Below are positions 9,830-21,011 of a DNA stretch of 64,000 nucleotides, in pieces (positions within the stretch are counted from its first letter, which is position 1; each line of letters starts with the position of its first letter). The notes under the pieces were generated by a model that ran no database searches, was not told the DNA's origin, and was given only the letters and a program-made list of their open reading frames with translations. The position numbers were made by a program, and so were the translations under genes. Source of the stretch: Tetrapyrgos nigripes (Eukaryota; Basidiomycota; Agaricomycetes; Agaricales; Campanellaceae); contig JAACJM010000206.1 of the NCBI GenBank assembly GCA_013368315.1, positions 80,506 through 144,505 of the forward strand. The letters are read 5' to 3'.

Positions 9830-12463
9830 TCATAAGTATATCCGCAAATTGATCATTAGTTGACACATGTTTAACTCGTATGTATCATTGATGTATCCGA
9901 TCAGTAAGGAAGTTTTTACAGATATTGAAATGTTAGTTCTCTGAGTATGTTGTTCTTCAGGAGCACGTATAATTGCCAAAGTAGATGCACTATCTGAGTT
10001 GATAAGTACTGGCTCCTGTTCAGCATTTAGAATTTCTTCTATAAAACCTTTCAAATAAATAGCTTCTTGTGAGGCATGTGCGAGTGCGCATAGTTCAGCC
10101 TCAGTAACTGATAAAGTTACCAGTGTGCCTTGCTTACTTGACCAAGAAATAAGCGATTCAGCAAATTTGAATGCATAGCCCATGATTGGTTTATTGCCAT
10201 ACATGGACATACCATCAGAGTCGGCAAATCCATAAGTAGAAGTAATAGTAGGGCTCCCTAGGTTGAGCCAGTAATCGCAAGTTCCTTTTAGATAAAGATA
10301 GCATTGTTTAGCTGCAGCGTAATGCTCTTCACCTGGATCATTAAGGTATCTTACTAGTTGACCAGTACAATATGCAATGTCTGGCCTAGTGCAGTCAGCA
10401 ACATATCGTAAACCACCGACTAGTGACATATAGTGTTTAATAGCAGCGGTGTCCCGTTGCGGTTCACTCCCAGGTCTAGGGCTAAGATTTTGCCCGGGTA
10501 GCATAGGTGTACGGTGTGCATGTAATTGGTCAAAATTGTATCGTTTGAGAATATTCTCAATGTAATGTTTCTGATAGAGTTTAATAGTATGATTATTCCT
10601 ATCTCGTTGAATTTCCATACCGAGAATCCAGTGGATTTCTTCACTGTCAGTGACTTGGACGTGTCCACTAAGTGCAGTAACGAAAGCTTGTGCAGTAGCT
10701 TTGTTGATAGTACATAAAGTAATGTCATCGGTGTGACAAGATAGTATTAAAATGAGTTTATTCTCATGATATCGGTAGAATACCGCATTATCGTAAGTAG
10801 ACTTCTTAAGTCCTAGTAACTTTATGAGAATATTGCATAATTTTTCATACCATTGACGACCAGCTTGTTTCAGCCCATATAGAGTCTTTCTGAGTTTAAG
10901 TACGTAGCCTTCAGGTAAGTTAGGTAGTAAATTACCTGGAGGTGGACGAAGGTATAATGTTTCCTTGTCAGTAACGTTTCCGTAAAGATAGGCAGATTTA
11001 ATATCAATCTGAGTAGTTTCATAGTCTAATGAAGCTGCAAGAGCAAGTATAAAACGTGTACTGCTCATGCGTGCTACAGGGGCAAAGATATCATTTGCGT
11101 AGTAATCAATGCCTTCTTGTTGACTAAAGCCTTGTGCTACTAGTCTAGATTTCAATTTGGTTTGTTTGCCAAGTTCGTACTTAGTTTTGTAGACAAATCT
11201 GGAACCAATGATATTCGCATCAGCAGGAGGTTTGACGTATTCCCAGGTTCCTAGACTTTCTAGAGATTCTATCTCAGCTTTCATGGAATCAAACCATGCA
11301 TTACGTTGTGGATGATTGAGTACATCCTTAAATGAAATTGGATCGCCAACGTTATCAGCGTAGTAAACATTGAATTCTGTTAAGAAGAAAGCAATGTTTT
11401 GTTCAATTTCATCGTAGAGTAAACCTCTGGCTTCTCGGATCCTTTTTGATTGTCTTGAGCCATCAGGTTGTTTAGTTTCGTCTTCATCGACATCCATTGG
11501 TTCAGGTTCGTGTTCCTGAGAAGTTGGAGTTTCATTTGTATTTTCTTCTGTAGTTTCTAATGGTTCTTGATTTTTGTTTTGTAACTCCCCTTCAACTTGC
11601 GATTTGGACGTTAAGAATTGCAAGTTGCGTTCTACATTCACTTTAGTACCAAAGTAGACATAATGGCCTTTTGAATGATTGTCAAAGCCTAACCAAACTC
11701 CACATTTTCCTTTAGGAGTTAGTTTACTAGTTCTTGCTTCGTCATATACAATGCAAGGTGTACCAAAACTATGTAGATTGTCTAAGTTTGTGTTAACACC
11801 GTAACGTTTAAAATAGGGAGTTTGCATTTTTAATGCAGTTTTCGGAGATCTATTAAGTATGTACATAGTATAAAGTCCTGCATGCCACCATAAACAATTA
11901 GGTAGTTTTCCAGTATGCAGATTAACACGAATACCATTCATGATATGTTGATCAATCTTGCCTGTAATAGCATTAAAATAGGCTAGTTTGACAGTATTAC
12001 CAGGATGTAACCCGGAACTTTTAAAGTGTTGGTGACGAATCACCCGTAAAGCGCTATTAACGCAAAAGTACCACATTTTCCAATTTTCACTGCCAGTAAG
12101 AACTGTCAAGGAATCAAAAGCTTTGTTGATGTTGCTGAGCAGCATCATGTAGTTGGGGCTTGTATTTTCAGGCATAGATAATGCAACCAATGAAGTAGGG
12201 GTAGATGGAGGAGATGATGATGGAGTAGGGACAGTATCCAGGACATTAGTCCTAGTATTTTCGCCAGCATCAGACATAATGGGGTCAAGTGCGAATGGAA
12301 GAGGGTTTTGGATGAGAGGATCAGGTGGTTGTGCTTGCGAAGTAGATGATACAGGCAGAGTAGGAGTTTGGGTACCAGAGGGGTGTGCACTAGAGTGGCG
12401 ACTGGTAGTAGGAAGTGGGATATCTGGGACTGATCCTTGAGATCGAGTTTGTCGACTAGTCAT
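9830..12463 (-). CDS. Fused gag / reverse transcriptase-RNase H polyprotein of deleted copia A copy
   Basis: The 877-codon open frame begins like the full-length gag and jumps in frame from the early gag (after ITGKID) to the end of the integrase (QHIMNGI). It then runs through the integrase C-terminal part, reverse transcriptase (CHTDD in place of CHVDD) and RNase H. The lost segment is exactly 591 codons, so the reading frame survives. Near 9937 one A is missing from the AAA of the RTKHFN codons seen in the other copy, so the last 20 or so residues are frameshifted and the normal C-terminus is lost. Without protease and integrase the product cannot complete a cycle alone. Confidence 0.85.
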   Translation of the reverse strand: MTSRQTRSQGSVPDIPLPTTSRHSSAHPSGTQTPTLPVSSTSQAQPPDPLIQNPLPFALDPIMSDAGENTRTNVLDTVPTPSSSPPSTPTSLVALSMPENTSPNYMMLLSNINKAFDSLTVLTGSENWKMWYFCVNSALRVIRHQHFKSSGLHPGNTVKLAYFNAITGKIDQHIMNGIRVNLHTGKLPNCLWWHAGLYTMYILNRSPKTALKMQTPYFKRYGVNTNLDNLHSFGTPCIVYDEARTSKLTPKGKCGVWLGFDNHSKGHYVYFGTKVNVERNLQFLTSKSQVEGELQNKNQEPLETTEENTNETPTSQEHEPEPMDVDEDETKQPDGSRQSKRIREARGLLYDEIEQNIAFFLTEFNVYYADNVGDPISFKDVLNHPQRNAWFDSMKAEIESLESLGTWEYVKPPADANIIGSRFVYKTKYELGKQTKLKSRLVAQGFSQQEGIDYYANDIFAPVARMSSTRFILALAASLDYETTQIDIKSAYLYGNVTDKETLYLRPPPGNLLPNLPEGYVLKLRKTLYGLKQAGRQWYEKLCNILIKLLGLKKSTYDNAVFYRYHENKLILILSCHTDDITLCTINKATAQAFVTALSGHVQVTDSEEIHWILGMEIQRDRNNHTIKLYQKHYIENILKRYNFDQLHAHRTPMLPGQNLSPRPGSEPQRDTAAIKHYMSLVGGLRYVADCTRPDIAYCTGQLVRYLNDPGEEHYAAAKQCYLYLKGTCDYWLNLGSPTITSTYGFADSDGMSMYGNKPIMGYAFKFAESLISWSSKQGTLVTLSVTEAELCALAHASQEAIYLKGFIEEILNAEQEPVLINSDSASTLAIIRAPEEQHTQRTNISISVKTSLLIGYINDTYELNMCQLMINLRIYL

Positions 12464-12542
12464 ATACTAGTCCAGGAACAGAGTGCGAGTAGAGAGTAAA
12501 GCAGAGTAGAACAAGTGTTTATCGAAGTTATAGCAAGCTAGG

Positions 12543-12556
12543 CGGGGCCCATAACC
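12543..12556 (-). promoter_or_regulatory. Primer-binding site of copia A copy 1 (initiator tRNA-Met half-molecule type)
   Basis: On the minus strand GGTTATGGGCCCCG follows the LTR directly. It is complementary to the anticodon stem-loop of initiator tRNA-Met (GGGCCCAUAACC), not to a tRNA 3' end. Confidence 0.75.
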
Positions 12557-12794
12557 TATTAGACTTACATAGGTTATCTTAGCGAATAATCTTAGCAAGA
12601 GTCACAAAGTGGGGGTAAGAGCGTGCGAACGTATCTCGCTTAACTCTCAAGTATATATCATTAATCAGAGTAGTATAATAATATAAATAGTCTAAGTATA
12701 TCTGTATGATCATTTGACCGTATGTCCGCAGTACCTGATTGATGCCGTATGCATAGTAACTTAGTAACTTGATCGTTATCATTTAATTCCAACA
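12557..12794 (-). repeat. 5' LTR of copia A, copy 1
   Basis: 238 bp, TGTTGG...TAATA on the minus strand. Very similar to the 3' LTR but with small differences, including a 4-bp ACAT-like insertion near 12568. Confidence 0.9.
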
Positions 12795-13711
12795 AAGACA
12801 GTAATAGGTTTCACTCACGCAGATGAGGATAAGAATCGTCCAAACCGATGTGATAGCACCCGTGTTCACAGCCATTACAGCGAGTCTGTTAAGGATAGTC
12901 TCCGAGCCTGTAAAACCTGTCTTGGAACAGTTTAGGTAATAGCACATGAAGATGGTGATCGAGACGTCGGTTACTGCAGTGAGAGAGTTAATGGCCAAGT
13001 TGAGTCCCTTTAAAGGATCCATCTGGGGCAAACTGCGGGTAGAGGTGGTTTCTGACACTAGCAAATATCATTTGGAGGACTGGAGGCTGGTCGGTATTTA
13101 GAATCTCAATCATCTGAGGTGATATACTCACCGAATAGTGTCACCACCATTCCCCCAATTACCAGGACAATTGGAAGGTTGCCTTTGGAGAATACCCAAA
13201 TACAGTAGACGAAGTAGGTTTGAACAAGAGCACTAGTGCCAGGTGGATGCATAAGCCTAAATAAAGTCAAGCCCCAAGTCGAGCAATGGACTCACCCAGT
13301 AAGGCCATTAATAGAAACATCCTGATACATTGCTGAGCCGACATACTTGAGAGATTCTAGGTTCCCCCAGCCTGCCACCAGATGGACGTACACTTGAAAA
13401 GAATCAGATGTGAAGAAAAAAAAAATAGACAGTAAGACTCTCTTCCATGTAAAATGACTGCTTGATGCGCCGAATCACTCAGCAATACTAGAGCAACATG
13501 GACGGTAAGACCAATGAGTAAGAGAAGAGAAGGAAGATTCGGAACTTTATGCTTACTAGCAACTTATCCTTTTTGTAGTTTTCGTAGTAATTCCACGTCT
13601 GAGTCGCAGTTACACCCCAAAGACTGGGAGGAATATCAAGACGATGAGACAAGATGTATCGATTAATACGCACATTGTATCCACCTGCAATCCCCACCAG
13701 AGACCACCCAT

Positions 13712-16240
13712 GGTGGGACCGAGTTTAGCATCATAGTGGGGGTCTGAAGACACGGTGGTAGTAGTGCCGACGAAAGAAAGCAGGAGCCTTGGTCTGGAGG
13801 TGTAAGTCGGCTTGATTGGTGTACTTTATAGGAAGGAACTCTTCAATTGGAAGAGGTTCACCGATACCTACACCCTCAATCGTTGCGGATCGCGATGGAG
13901 GTGCGTAGAAGACAGCTGTCGGATATATCCAAATTTATCGAATGTGTGGGACTCTATATTCTTTCATCCAGAGAGCTGCACAGGCGTAAAGATTTATAGG
14001 TTACAGTTGGGATACAAGGAAGGGTATCCAATGAGATATACGCAAGGGTGACACGAAATGAGTTTAGCGGAATACCAGTGTGTGATAGTCCTGCGTTGCC
14101 GAGACGCTGAGAATTGAACAAACCCCATAATTCGAATTTCCGCTGCCACTGGCGAACCCCCTGCCTTAATGCGACAGCTCTCCTGGCCATCAGGAGAAAG
14201 GTAGGGAGGTTCATTTGACAGGAAGATGGACTGTAACCCATGAAGTTGATTTCCTCACTTTTATGTAATTCTGTTCAATGCGCAAATCTTGGGCAATCCT
14301 TGGCACATCGTCATTGCATTCGTTCTCCTTCTCGTGTTTGACTATAACGTTTTGAGCAAGCTTTGAGGCTACCGAGCTAGATCTCTTACCTCGTGCAGCG
14401 TACTTTAAGATACAGTGGCGGCCGTTGAAAATTCCGACTTCCAAAAAAGAAATTTATTCCCATCTCCCTGCAAAAGACGCGTCAAGGTCTCAGGCTTCCT
14501 TTTTTGTCGAAGAGGGCCTTTGTCTAGGCATATGGGAAACGCGTCGACGTCATGTGGGCGCCTTCCTCTTCATCTTCCTCTCTACACCTGCCCAATCCGC
14601 ATACGCAGTTACACGCACCCAATCAGCAACCGCGAGAACTTGTGAGTGTCCCCAGAGTCTTTTTGGTTGTATTTTCCTCGTCTCTTACCTTTCATCTTCG
14701 TTTCTTTCGTCTACGGCGTACGCTAACCAGCTCTATTCTTCTGACCCCTACCCCTCACCACCGCTCTTCTCCCGCTCTCGAATACCAACCAACACCTATC
14801 GTTACCTCCCCTCGATCTCCCAATCGTTACATGTCTCGGAACCTTATGCCAGGGTCACCGTCAATCTCTCACAACTCCCAGTTCATGACCACCTTCCACC
14901 TTCCCCCTTTCACCTCCTCACCCCTCCCATGTGTCTATGAAATGCCACTCGTCCTAATCCCTCTATCACTACGTCAAATGTCGCCGCTCGCCCTTGCCCC
15001 CTCCTTCTAAACACGCTTCCATCCCTTTTATTTTACGCGGCGTTTGGCCTTGGATGACGAGTTTGACCAGATAGAGCGTATACCAGCTACAGTGTATGCG
15101 TAATCGGCGTTTTTCCTCGGTCAACGCGCTGGCGTTTCTGATGACTCTAGGGTGATGATTCATCGTCAACTGACTCAACATAGCCCTTTGCCCAAGACGC
15201 GTGATTGTCCATAGCTGTGAAGCTACGACGTGTATCTCTTCTTACTACGCTGGTGATGGAACATCAAGAGACAGAGTTAGTCAAGTTGGTTTGGTTTGGG
15301 TTCAGGGGACCAAGACGAACATCTAAAGACGGGCTAGGGGGAATGAATGACTGCAACGTGAAGCTGAGAACGAGGGTACTAGGTGAGTTTGTATGTGGTG
15401 CGATCGCCGACCACCAGGCATTCTGGAAACTGACAGGTTGTCGCTGTTATAGACTTATTGACCAAAAATCTCTGACACGTCCCCGTCAATTACCCATCTA
15501 CGTCTGCCTTCGTCTCGTCACCCACTTTCCTCTCTCCCTTTACCGACTGTATGTCAAGACCATTTTCAAATCCACCTCCACCTTCTCTTTTATCCATCTC
15601 CTCCCCTTCAACCGTCGGTTGAGGGCTCTGATTAAGTGCTGAGGATCTCGTCGTCTGTCCGCGTTTTCCATCTGCGTATTTGGCAAACCGTCACGGACTC
15701 ATGGGAAGGAGTCACTGAAGAGACGGGCGAATATGTAATCGCTTTGAAGAGGTCTAAGCGAGGAGATGGGATCAGAGAACCCAGAGAAGGCTAAGAGGAG
15801 AAGTATGTGGGGATGTAGGCGTGTATGTGTACCCAGGGAAGACGAGAAGGGAAGGGGATTTTGATTTCTACACAATATTTATGTACACAAAAGTAAGGCG
15901 TTTTGTCTAATACACAGATTCTGTTGATCAATCCCTCTTGACACTTGTTATGAGGCTAAACGGATTCTGGATGGCGCGAATCCTTGCAATAATGATCTGG
16001 GTGAGACAAAATAGGATGGATACTTGATGCACACAGAGTTCCAAGTTTGAAGCATTGATTTAATGATCAGGGAAATCATGCTGTAGTGTCTTTCCATCAG
16101 GTCGGATCAGTACAGTCCGTTTTTGCGAGCTCGTTCTCCGTAACACTACGCCCGGATCCAATACATGCTATGGCATCGAATATATACCGAGTGTCCTATA
16201 TTAAAAAGTCCAGCAAATCCACTCTGGCAAAGTAAGCGCC
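13712..16240. other. No supported gene; contains one member of a dispersed repeat
   Basis: Short open frames on both strands (for example minus 13954-14444, plus 14425-15010 and plus 15205-15642) show no recognisable domain. The plus-strand stretch 14650-15000 is C/T-rich and translates to Ser/Pro/Thr-rich noise. Sequence around 15180-15850 shares words with 42.6-43.9 kb (see repeat entry). Confidence 0.45.
15360..15850 (+). repeat. Dispersed non-coding repeat, copy 1
   Basis: The segment starts with AAGCTGAGAACGAGGGTACT followed by AGGTGAGTTTGTATGTG (15381) and contains GGGATCAGAGAACCCAGAGA near 15768. Equivalent words in the same order occur at 43225-43870. Between them both copies are C/T-rich. 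No coding capacity is seen. Confidence 0.4.
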
Positions 16241-17590
16241 TTACGCGCTTAATAACGAAGTCCTCGAGCTCTGAAAAGTGGTGAACGAGTCAAGAGATTG
16301 CCGACGATGAAGATGAGACGGAGCTGCTTCTGCATCATCATGGTTTTCCTGCCCATCGTCTCTACTCCCTCCATGATCCCTCGGCTTCTCATCATTTATC
16401 CTGGCATTAGTCCCGCTGCTTCCTGATCCGAATCCATACCCTTCCTCCCGATATTCTGGTGGAGGAATGTACTTCTCTGACATAGACAGACTGCTTGGAC
16501 CGGGACCGGGACCGCCGATGAGACGGGATTGTGAATGACCATTGAGACCGTCGCTGTCTCTGTTATATCCGTGATCGTATGATGGTGGGACGAGTTCTCC
16601 TCTCCTATTAGACTGCAATGTGCCTGGGGTACCATCACCAGTGACGAAAGCGAATACATCTTCTTCTTGTCGTCGTTGTCGTTGTTGTCGACGTCTCCTT
16701 CGACGACATTTGAAAATAAGCCTCGTGATAATCCCTAGAAGTACGAGGAAGAGGACAGAAGAGATCACAAAGGTGGCGATTGCTGCGGGTTTGTTTGAGA
16801 GGAATCTATTTTTGGACGTGGTTGTATTAGCTCAGCGCCGGCATCAGGAAGTGATTTACAAATCGAAAACAGCGGACGGCAGCAGTGATGGTATTGATTG
16901 ATGCAAGATGGAAGAGGGAACGGCTCATGGCACTCACCCATTCGTATTGTGAATTGGACTGGTCGATGCAACAGGATTCGGACTAAGTGTGGTTGTTGTC
17001 CTGGACAGCGAGGAGGCCTAATCAGAACCTCTTTTATTATGACGAATGAGTAAGAGTACTCACGAGATGTATGAAACCACTGTTGCTCGTTCCCCAGCCT
17101 TCGCTGTCTCTGAAGCGAGCGGCCTATCTTCATCTTCACTTTTGGAGGTCTGCGACTCCGAGGTAGCTTCAGCTACCTGTGGTGACCTGGTCCCGGAAGC
17201 CTGAGACTCTGAGTTGGTTATGGCAGCTTCAGGAGTATTCGTCGTTATAGTCGAGACCAAAACACTGATGCTTCCGTCTACCGAAGTGGTGAAAGTGGTT
17301 ATCAAGGTCTCGAGGGCGGTAGTGGTAGCTGTACGCGAATCTGCATTGGCAGGCGTAGTTTGCGGATCTGGGACTGAAGCGGTAGTAGTAGAGATTTCCT
17401 CTGGTGTATTTGATGTGGAAGCAATAGTTTGTTCTGGTGGAGGATTTTGCGGGGGGTCTGATTGAGGAGGCGAAGGAGAAGATGACGAAGACGGAGGAGG
17501 ATCATCATGGTCTTGTCCGGCGTCATTACCATTGCCATTTTTGCCATTTCCGAGTCTGCTACTAGCTGGACGACTGTGCCAGTTCCCCAT
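16241..17590 (-). CDS. Ser/Thr-rich single-pass membrane protein
   Basis: The minus-strand frame from 17590 gives an Asn/Gly-rich start, then a Pro/Ser tract and a long Ser/Thr/Glu-rich region, the composition of an O-glycosylated extracellular stalk. A short middle exon (about 17018-16938) is also Thr-rich. The last exon encodes a membrane helix (FVISSVLFLVLLGIITRLIF, about 16780-16720) followed at once by a run of Arg, then a hydrophilic Gly/Ser/Asp-rich tail to the stop at 16241. This layout is common among fungal wall-stress-sensor-like proteins with unknown partners. No N-terminal signal peptide is visible at MGNWHS, so an upstream exon probably carries it. The phase at the first intron is ambiguous. 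No enzymatic domain is seen. Confidence 0.6.
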
Positions 17591-19289
17591 AGCACGTACT
17601 GTACTCGTTTACTGTTTTGGTTGTAGCTTCAGGTGGAAGAATGCTTGAGGCTCTGAGCATGTCTAGTCAGCTTTTTAGGCTATTTTGTGGGGCGAACACG
17701 TACGTGGATACTATGAGCTTCAAGCCTATACCTGTAATGGACGAATATGTAGAAAAGAGCGACAGGAATGAATGGAATGTGTGGATTTAGGACAGGAAGA
17801 TAACCAGACCCTGGTGACAGTGGGAGGGAGAGGAAGGAAGGAAAGGTTGAAAACTCGGAGTCCTACTGCTGCCCTTGGAATGATGATCATGCGATACTTG
17901 ACATATTGCTTGAAGGAAGAAGCTGATAAGAACTGCAGAGTGGAGTACTGATCAATGATATCTGATCATGGTGGGTCGATGGATTTCAGGTCGCCTGATT
18001 GATGACCCTTTTGGTAGGAGATTGATCCAGACACACCGTATATGAGATTGCACGCTTTACGCGGCGTTAAGGCTTTTGAAACCTTGAAGAAAAGCAGAAA
18101 ACATTGACAAACGCTGGAGTTAACGCCGAGGGGGTCAAATCAGAAATGACGCGAGGGAAAGACTTGAGAATAAATACTTGTTATGGAGGTGGTATGGAGG
18201 AGATGAAAGGCCAGCCCCAAAGCAGTTGCGGTGGTGGTAACGGAGAAGTAGCCGAAGAGTCTAGACTCGGTCCATCAGATGCCACACCAACACGTGTACG
18301 CGTCAAGTACGCGTCGCGACTCCGAGTGGGTCCACCCTGCCAGAAATTTGGAGACGCGAAGGACTGACTTCAAGCGACATAGGCTCCAGCTCTTCTAGGC
18401 TTGGCTAGGGGGTAACTTGAATGTCTAGCTAGCATCTAGACATGAGTACTTTCCAAGGACACTCGCCAGGTCTTGATGACCTGCCCGTCCTGGCAATTCT
18501 ACGCTTGCAGCTTCGCTCCATGCACAACCGTCTTTCTTCATCAGCACGTCTAAACATTACGCTAGCGGGTATGTCTTGGCCTGTCTGCTACTTCAGGCGC
18601 ACTGCTACTCCCGTCTGGCCCAAGTCTGGCCTGGAGTTCGCTCCAAGTCTATGCAAGGTATGCATCGGGGTCCGCCAGACACCTGCCTTCATCTCCAACC
18701 AACCTCCAACCTTTGTCCAACTTGAGACGTATGGGATCTTGTCATGCAAAATACGATACAATTGATTTAATACGTTCTATGTGCATGTATATTATGAAGA
18801 GAGATAGAGAACGAGATCGTGAGTGTAGTTGGTGAGCGATGACGAACGCAAAGGAAAGTAGAACGTAGTAGGTAGCAGGTAGCATCGACGAAAAAGCCAA
18901 ACAAAGAAGAGATAGCGTGGAATGTTCCTGACGACGACATCTAAGTAAATTTATAGCTAGCTAGTCATGAGAACAAGTCAAAGCTGGGATTGGAGTCAAC
19001 ACAGTAACACAATCAGCACGGACAGACAGACAGATACGGATACAGACACAACGTCAACATGGACGTCGTAACGTAACGTAGGGTGAACGTGGGATAGGGA
19101 TAAGATAGAAGGATAGAAGGCTACAGATACATACGAAGTACAGTACAGTTACTTGTACAGTTGGGTTTGTTTCAAGTTGTACAAATGTAACGAGACTTGG
19201 ACTTGATACTCGATTACGTTTATGCCTTGCCTTTGGGTGCTGTTTTACTGAAGAGCTTGGCTTTCTCGATGGCGGCGGCACCTGTGAAG
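17591..19289. other. No supported gene
   Basis: This is the region upstream of the Ser/Thr-rich gene plus spacer. Small frames at 18104-18367 and 18442-18765 have no recognisable features. Confidence 0.4.
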
Positions 19290-20110
19290 GCCAAGGGCCA
19301 ACGACCACCAACACCAACATCCACGACGACGGTGATGAAAGACCCAGACTAGTAGCCAACGAAACGGATCCAACGAAGATAAACAGCATAAAGACGTGCT
19401 CAAAAAACCGCAATCGCAGCACCGAGGTGAAGAGAATGCCGAGAAAGTGACCAGGTTCCAACGACCACCAACGCCGACCACTGACAACCAACACTAACAT
19501 CTACGACGGTGATAAAAGACCCAGACTAGTACCGACACCACATAGGTTCAGACTCTGAAAAAAAGAACACAAAAACGCCCAGCACCAAGTCTCCAACGAC
19601 CACAATGCACAGTGATGAAGCAATAGCAACTGACAAGCACCATTATCCCATGGTAATGATAACAACCCAGCGGTGGGACGTGGTCAGACGGGGTCTCAGA
19701 GGCTTTGAAAAGCCCAATATCGGCAAGAGGGAGAAGGAAAAAAAGAGAGAAAGAGGAAAACAGTATCCAAATCCAAACAGGTCAACCGACTTTTCCCCCC
19801 TATATCCATGTTGGCCCCAAGGACAAGTCCAACCACCACCACCAACATAGAGCCAACAATTGACAAGCACCATCCCATGACCATGACCATGATAACCCAG
19901 CGGAAGTCCCACGCCCAACATCGGTCTAAAGGGAAACAGTATCCGAAAACGTCAACATTTCCCCTATATCCATGCTGGCCGGCCCCAGCTCCAGCTCCAG
20001 CTCCAAGTCCAAGTCCAAGTCCAATGCCCAATGCGAATAATGACGATGACGATGACGAGGTCGGCGGACATGGACCAAGATCCAGTACCGACATAAGAGG
20101 AAACTAGATG
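19290..20110. repeat. Degenerate tandem repeat block, A/C-rich on the plus strand
   Basis: The same phrases recur in order. CAACGACCACCAACACCAAC with GATGAAAGACCCAGACTAGTA appears at about 19297-19352 and again at about 19485-19531. TATCC...CCCCTATATCCATG...GGCC appears near 19767-19815 and 19940-19985. The copies diverge and are punctuated by ACCACC and CCAGCT runs. Long open frames on the opposite strand here are a by-product of the base skew. Confidence 0.55.
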
Positions 20111-20799
20111 GTACGGGGTACCACCAACGCCAACGCCCAAACCGGATAAACAGAATAAACGGAAAATAAAACCGAAACGGAAATCGAAACCGACGACTCC
20201 GACTCCGTCCAGACCACGACCACGACCACGACCACAACGTCAACATCAACGTCAACGATAACCACCACCATACAAGGCAGAAGAAAGGCAGATCAACAAA
20301 CACAAGAACAAGAACAAGAAGAGCACAGTACGGCGGGTCAGGTATAGATAGATAGGCAGGCATGGGCATGGGCAAGATCAAGACCAAGACCATACATACA
20401 TGGTCAGAGACGTTGGTACGACGACCAGTGACCAGTGACTAGTGACGACTCAACACCAAGCACCCACCATCCACCATATCATACCCATACGTTCCCATCA
20501 CACCACACCAGACTATCAGCACCGCCAACAACAACACCAACACCAACACCGAAACCAGCTTTCGCAACGATAACGACAGCGACAACGACGACGACACGAC
20601 ACAAAGACCAACACCAACACTGGCATTAACGTTAACTCCCCAGGCTAGTTCCGGCACCCGGGTGTATTTGGGTATTTGGGGCCCAGAGAAAGGAATCCGA
20701 AACCGAGACGAGACGAAACGAAACGAAAACGAAAAGGGACCTAAACCCTAAGGAGGGTACATGCGAGAAGCGAAGTGAAGGGAAGTCCCCAAAAGCCCC

Positions 20800-20925
20800 A
20801 ACAGAGAGAGAAAGAGAAAGAGATAGCTAAAGAAAGAAAGATGGACCAAGAAAGAAAGAGGGAAAGAGGGAAAGAAAAAAAATTGAGAGAAAAAAATACA
20901 AAGACGGGGAGAAAAAGAGACGGCA
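20800..20925 (+). repeat. Purine-only-like (GAAA/GAGA) tract
   Basis: About 125 bases consist nearly only of A and G on the plus strand, built from GAAA and GAGA words. Such tracts can form triplex structures; here it lies just left of the ABC-F fragment. Confidence 0.6.
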
Positions 20926-21011
20926 ACACTCACCAAGCAACAAGATATGCGGATGGTCCATCGCCAATTGTGCAAAAACCACCCTGTCACTACATCAGCA
21001 CCATATCCCAA

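Larger units (their letters stand above)
9530..12794 (-). mobile_element. Ty1/copia LTR retrotransposon, internally deleted copy (family A)
   Basis: LTRs at 9530-9763 and 12557-12794 bound the element, and the 5-bp duplication AAGAC flanks it at 9525-9529 and 12795-12799. Comparison with the full-length copy at 31.6-36.7 kb shows a clean internal deletion of 1773 bp, which removes the end of gag, the zinc knuckle, the protease and the integrase core. The insertion lies in the last intron of the DUF6534-type gene, in the same orientation as that gene. It could only move with proteins supplied by an intact copy. Confidence 0.95.
9415..13711 (-). pseudogene. DUF6534-type seven-helix membrane protein gene, split by a copia insertion
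   Basis: Minus-strand exons give the family order. LGPTMGGLWWG (ATG at 13711 in a strong context) is followed by VTATQTWNYYENYKKDKLL near 13590. Next come VYVHLVAGWGNLESLKYV near 13370, a membrane helix near 13180, and PQMDPLKGLNLAINSLTAV near 13000, which leads into two more helices. The final exon (9483-9415) reads YLSLPGTYIYFGMYLVIGRL. It joins the exon ending at 12819 across an intron with GTGAGT donor at 12818 and TAG acceptor at 9484. A copia element fills that intron. The usual C-terminal cytoplasmic tail is missing because TGA follows the GRLYA segment directly. The conserved LGPT upstream of the ATG suggests the true start lies further upstream. Function of the family is unknown; such proteins are very numerous in Agaricomycetes. 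Confidence 0.7.

Noticed and set aside
14425..15010. Overlapping plus-strand frames as a secreted Ser/Pro-rich protein
   Set aside because: Three frames are open at once in a C/T-rich tract, which is expected from composition alone.
19926..20393. Leu/Val/Trp-rich minus-strand frame of 155 codons
   Set aside because: By-product of A/C-skewed repeats on the plus strand; no start context or homology.
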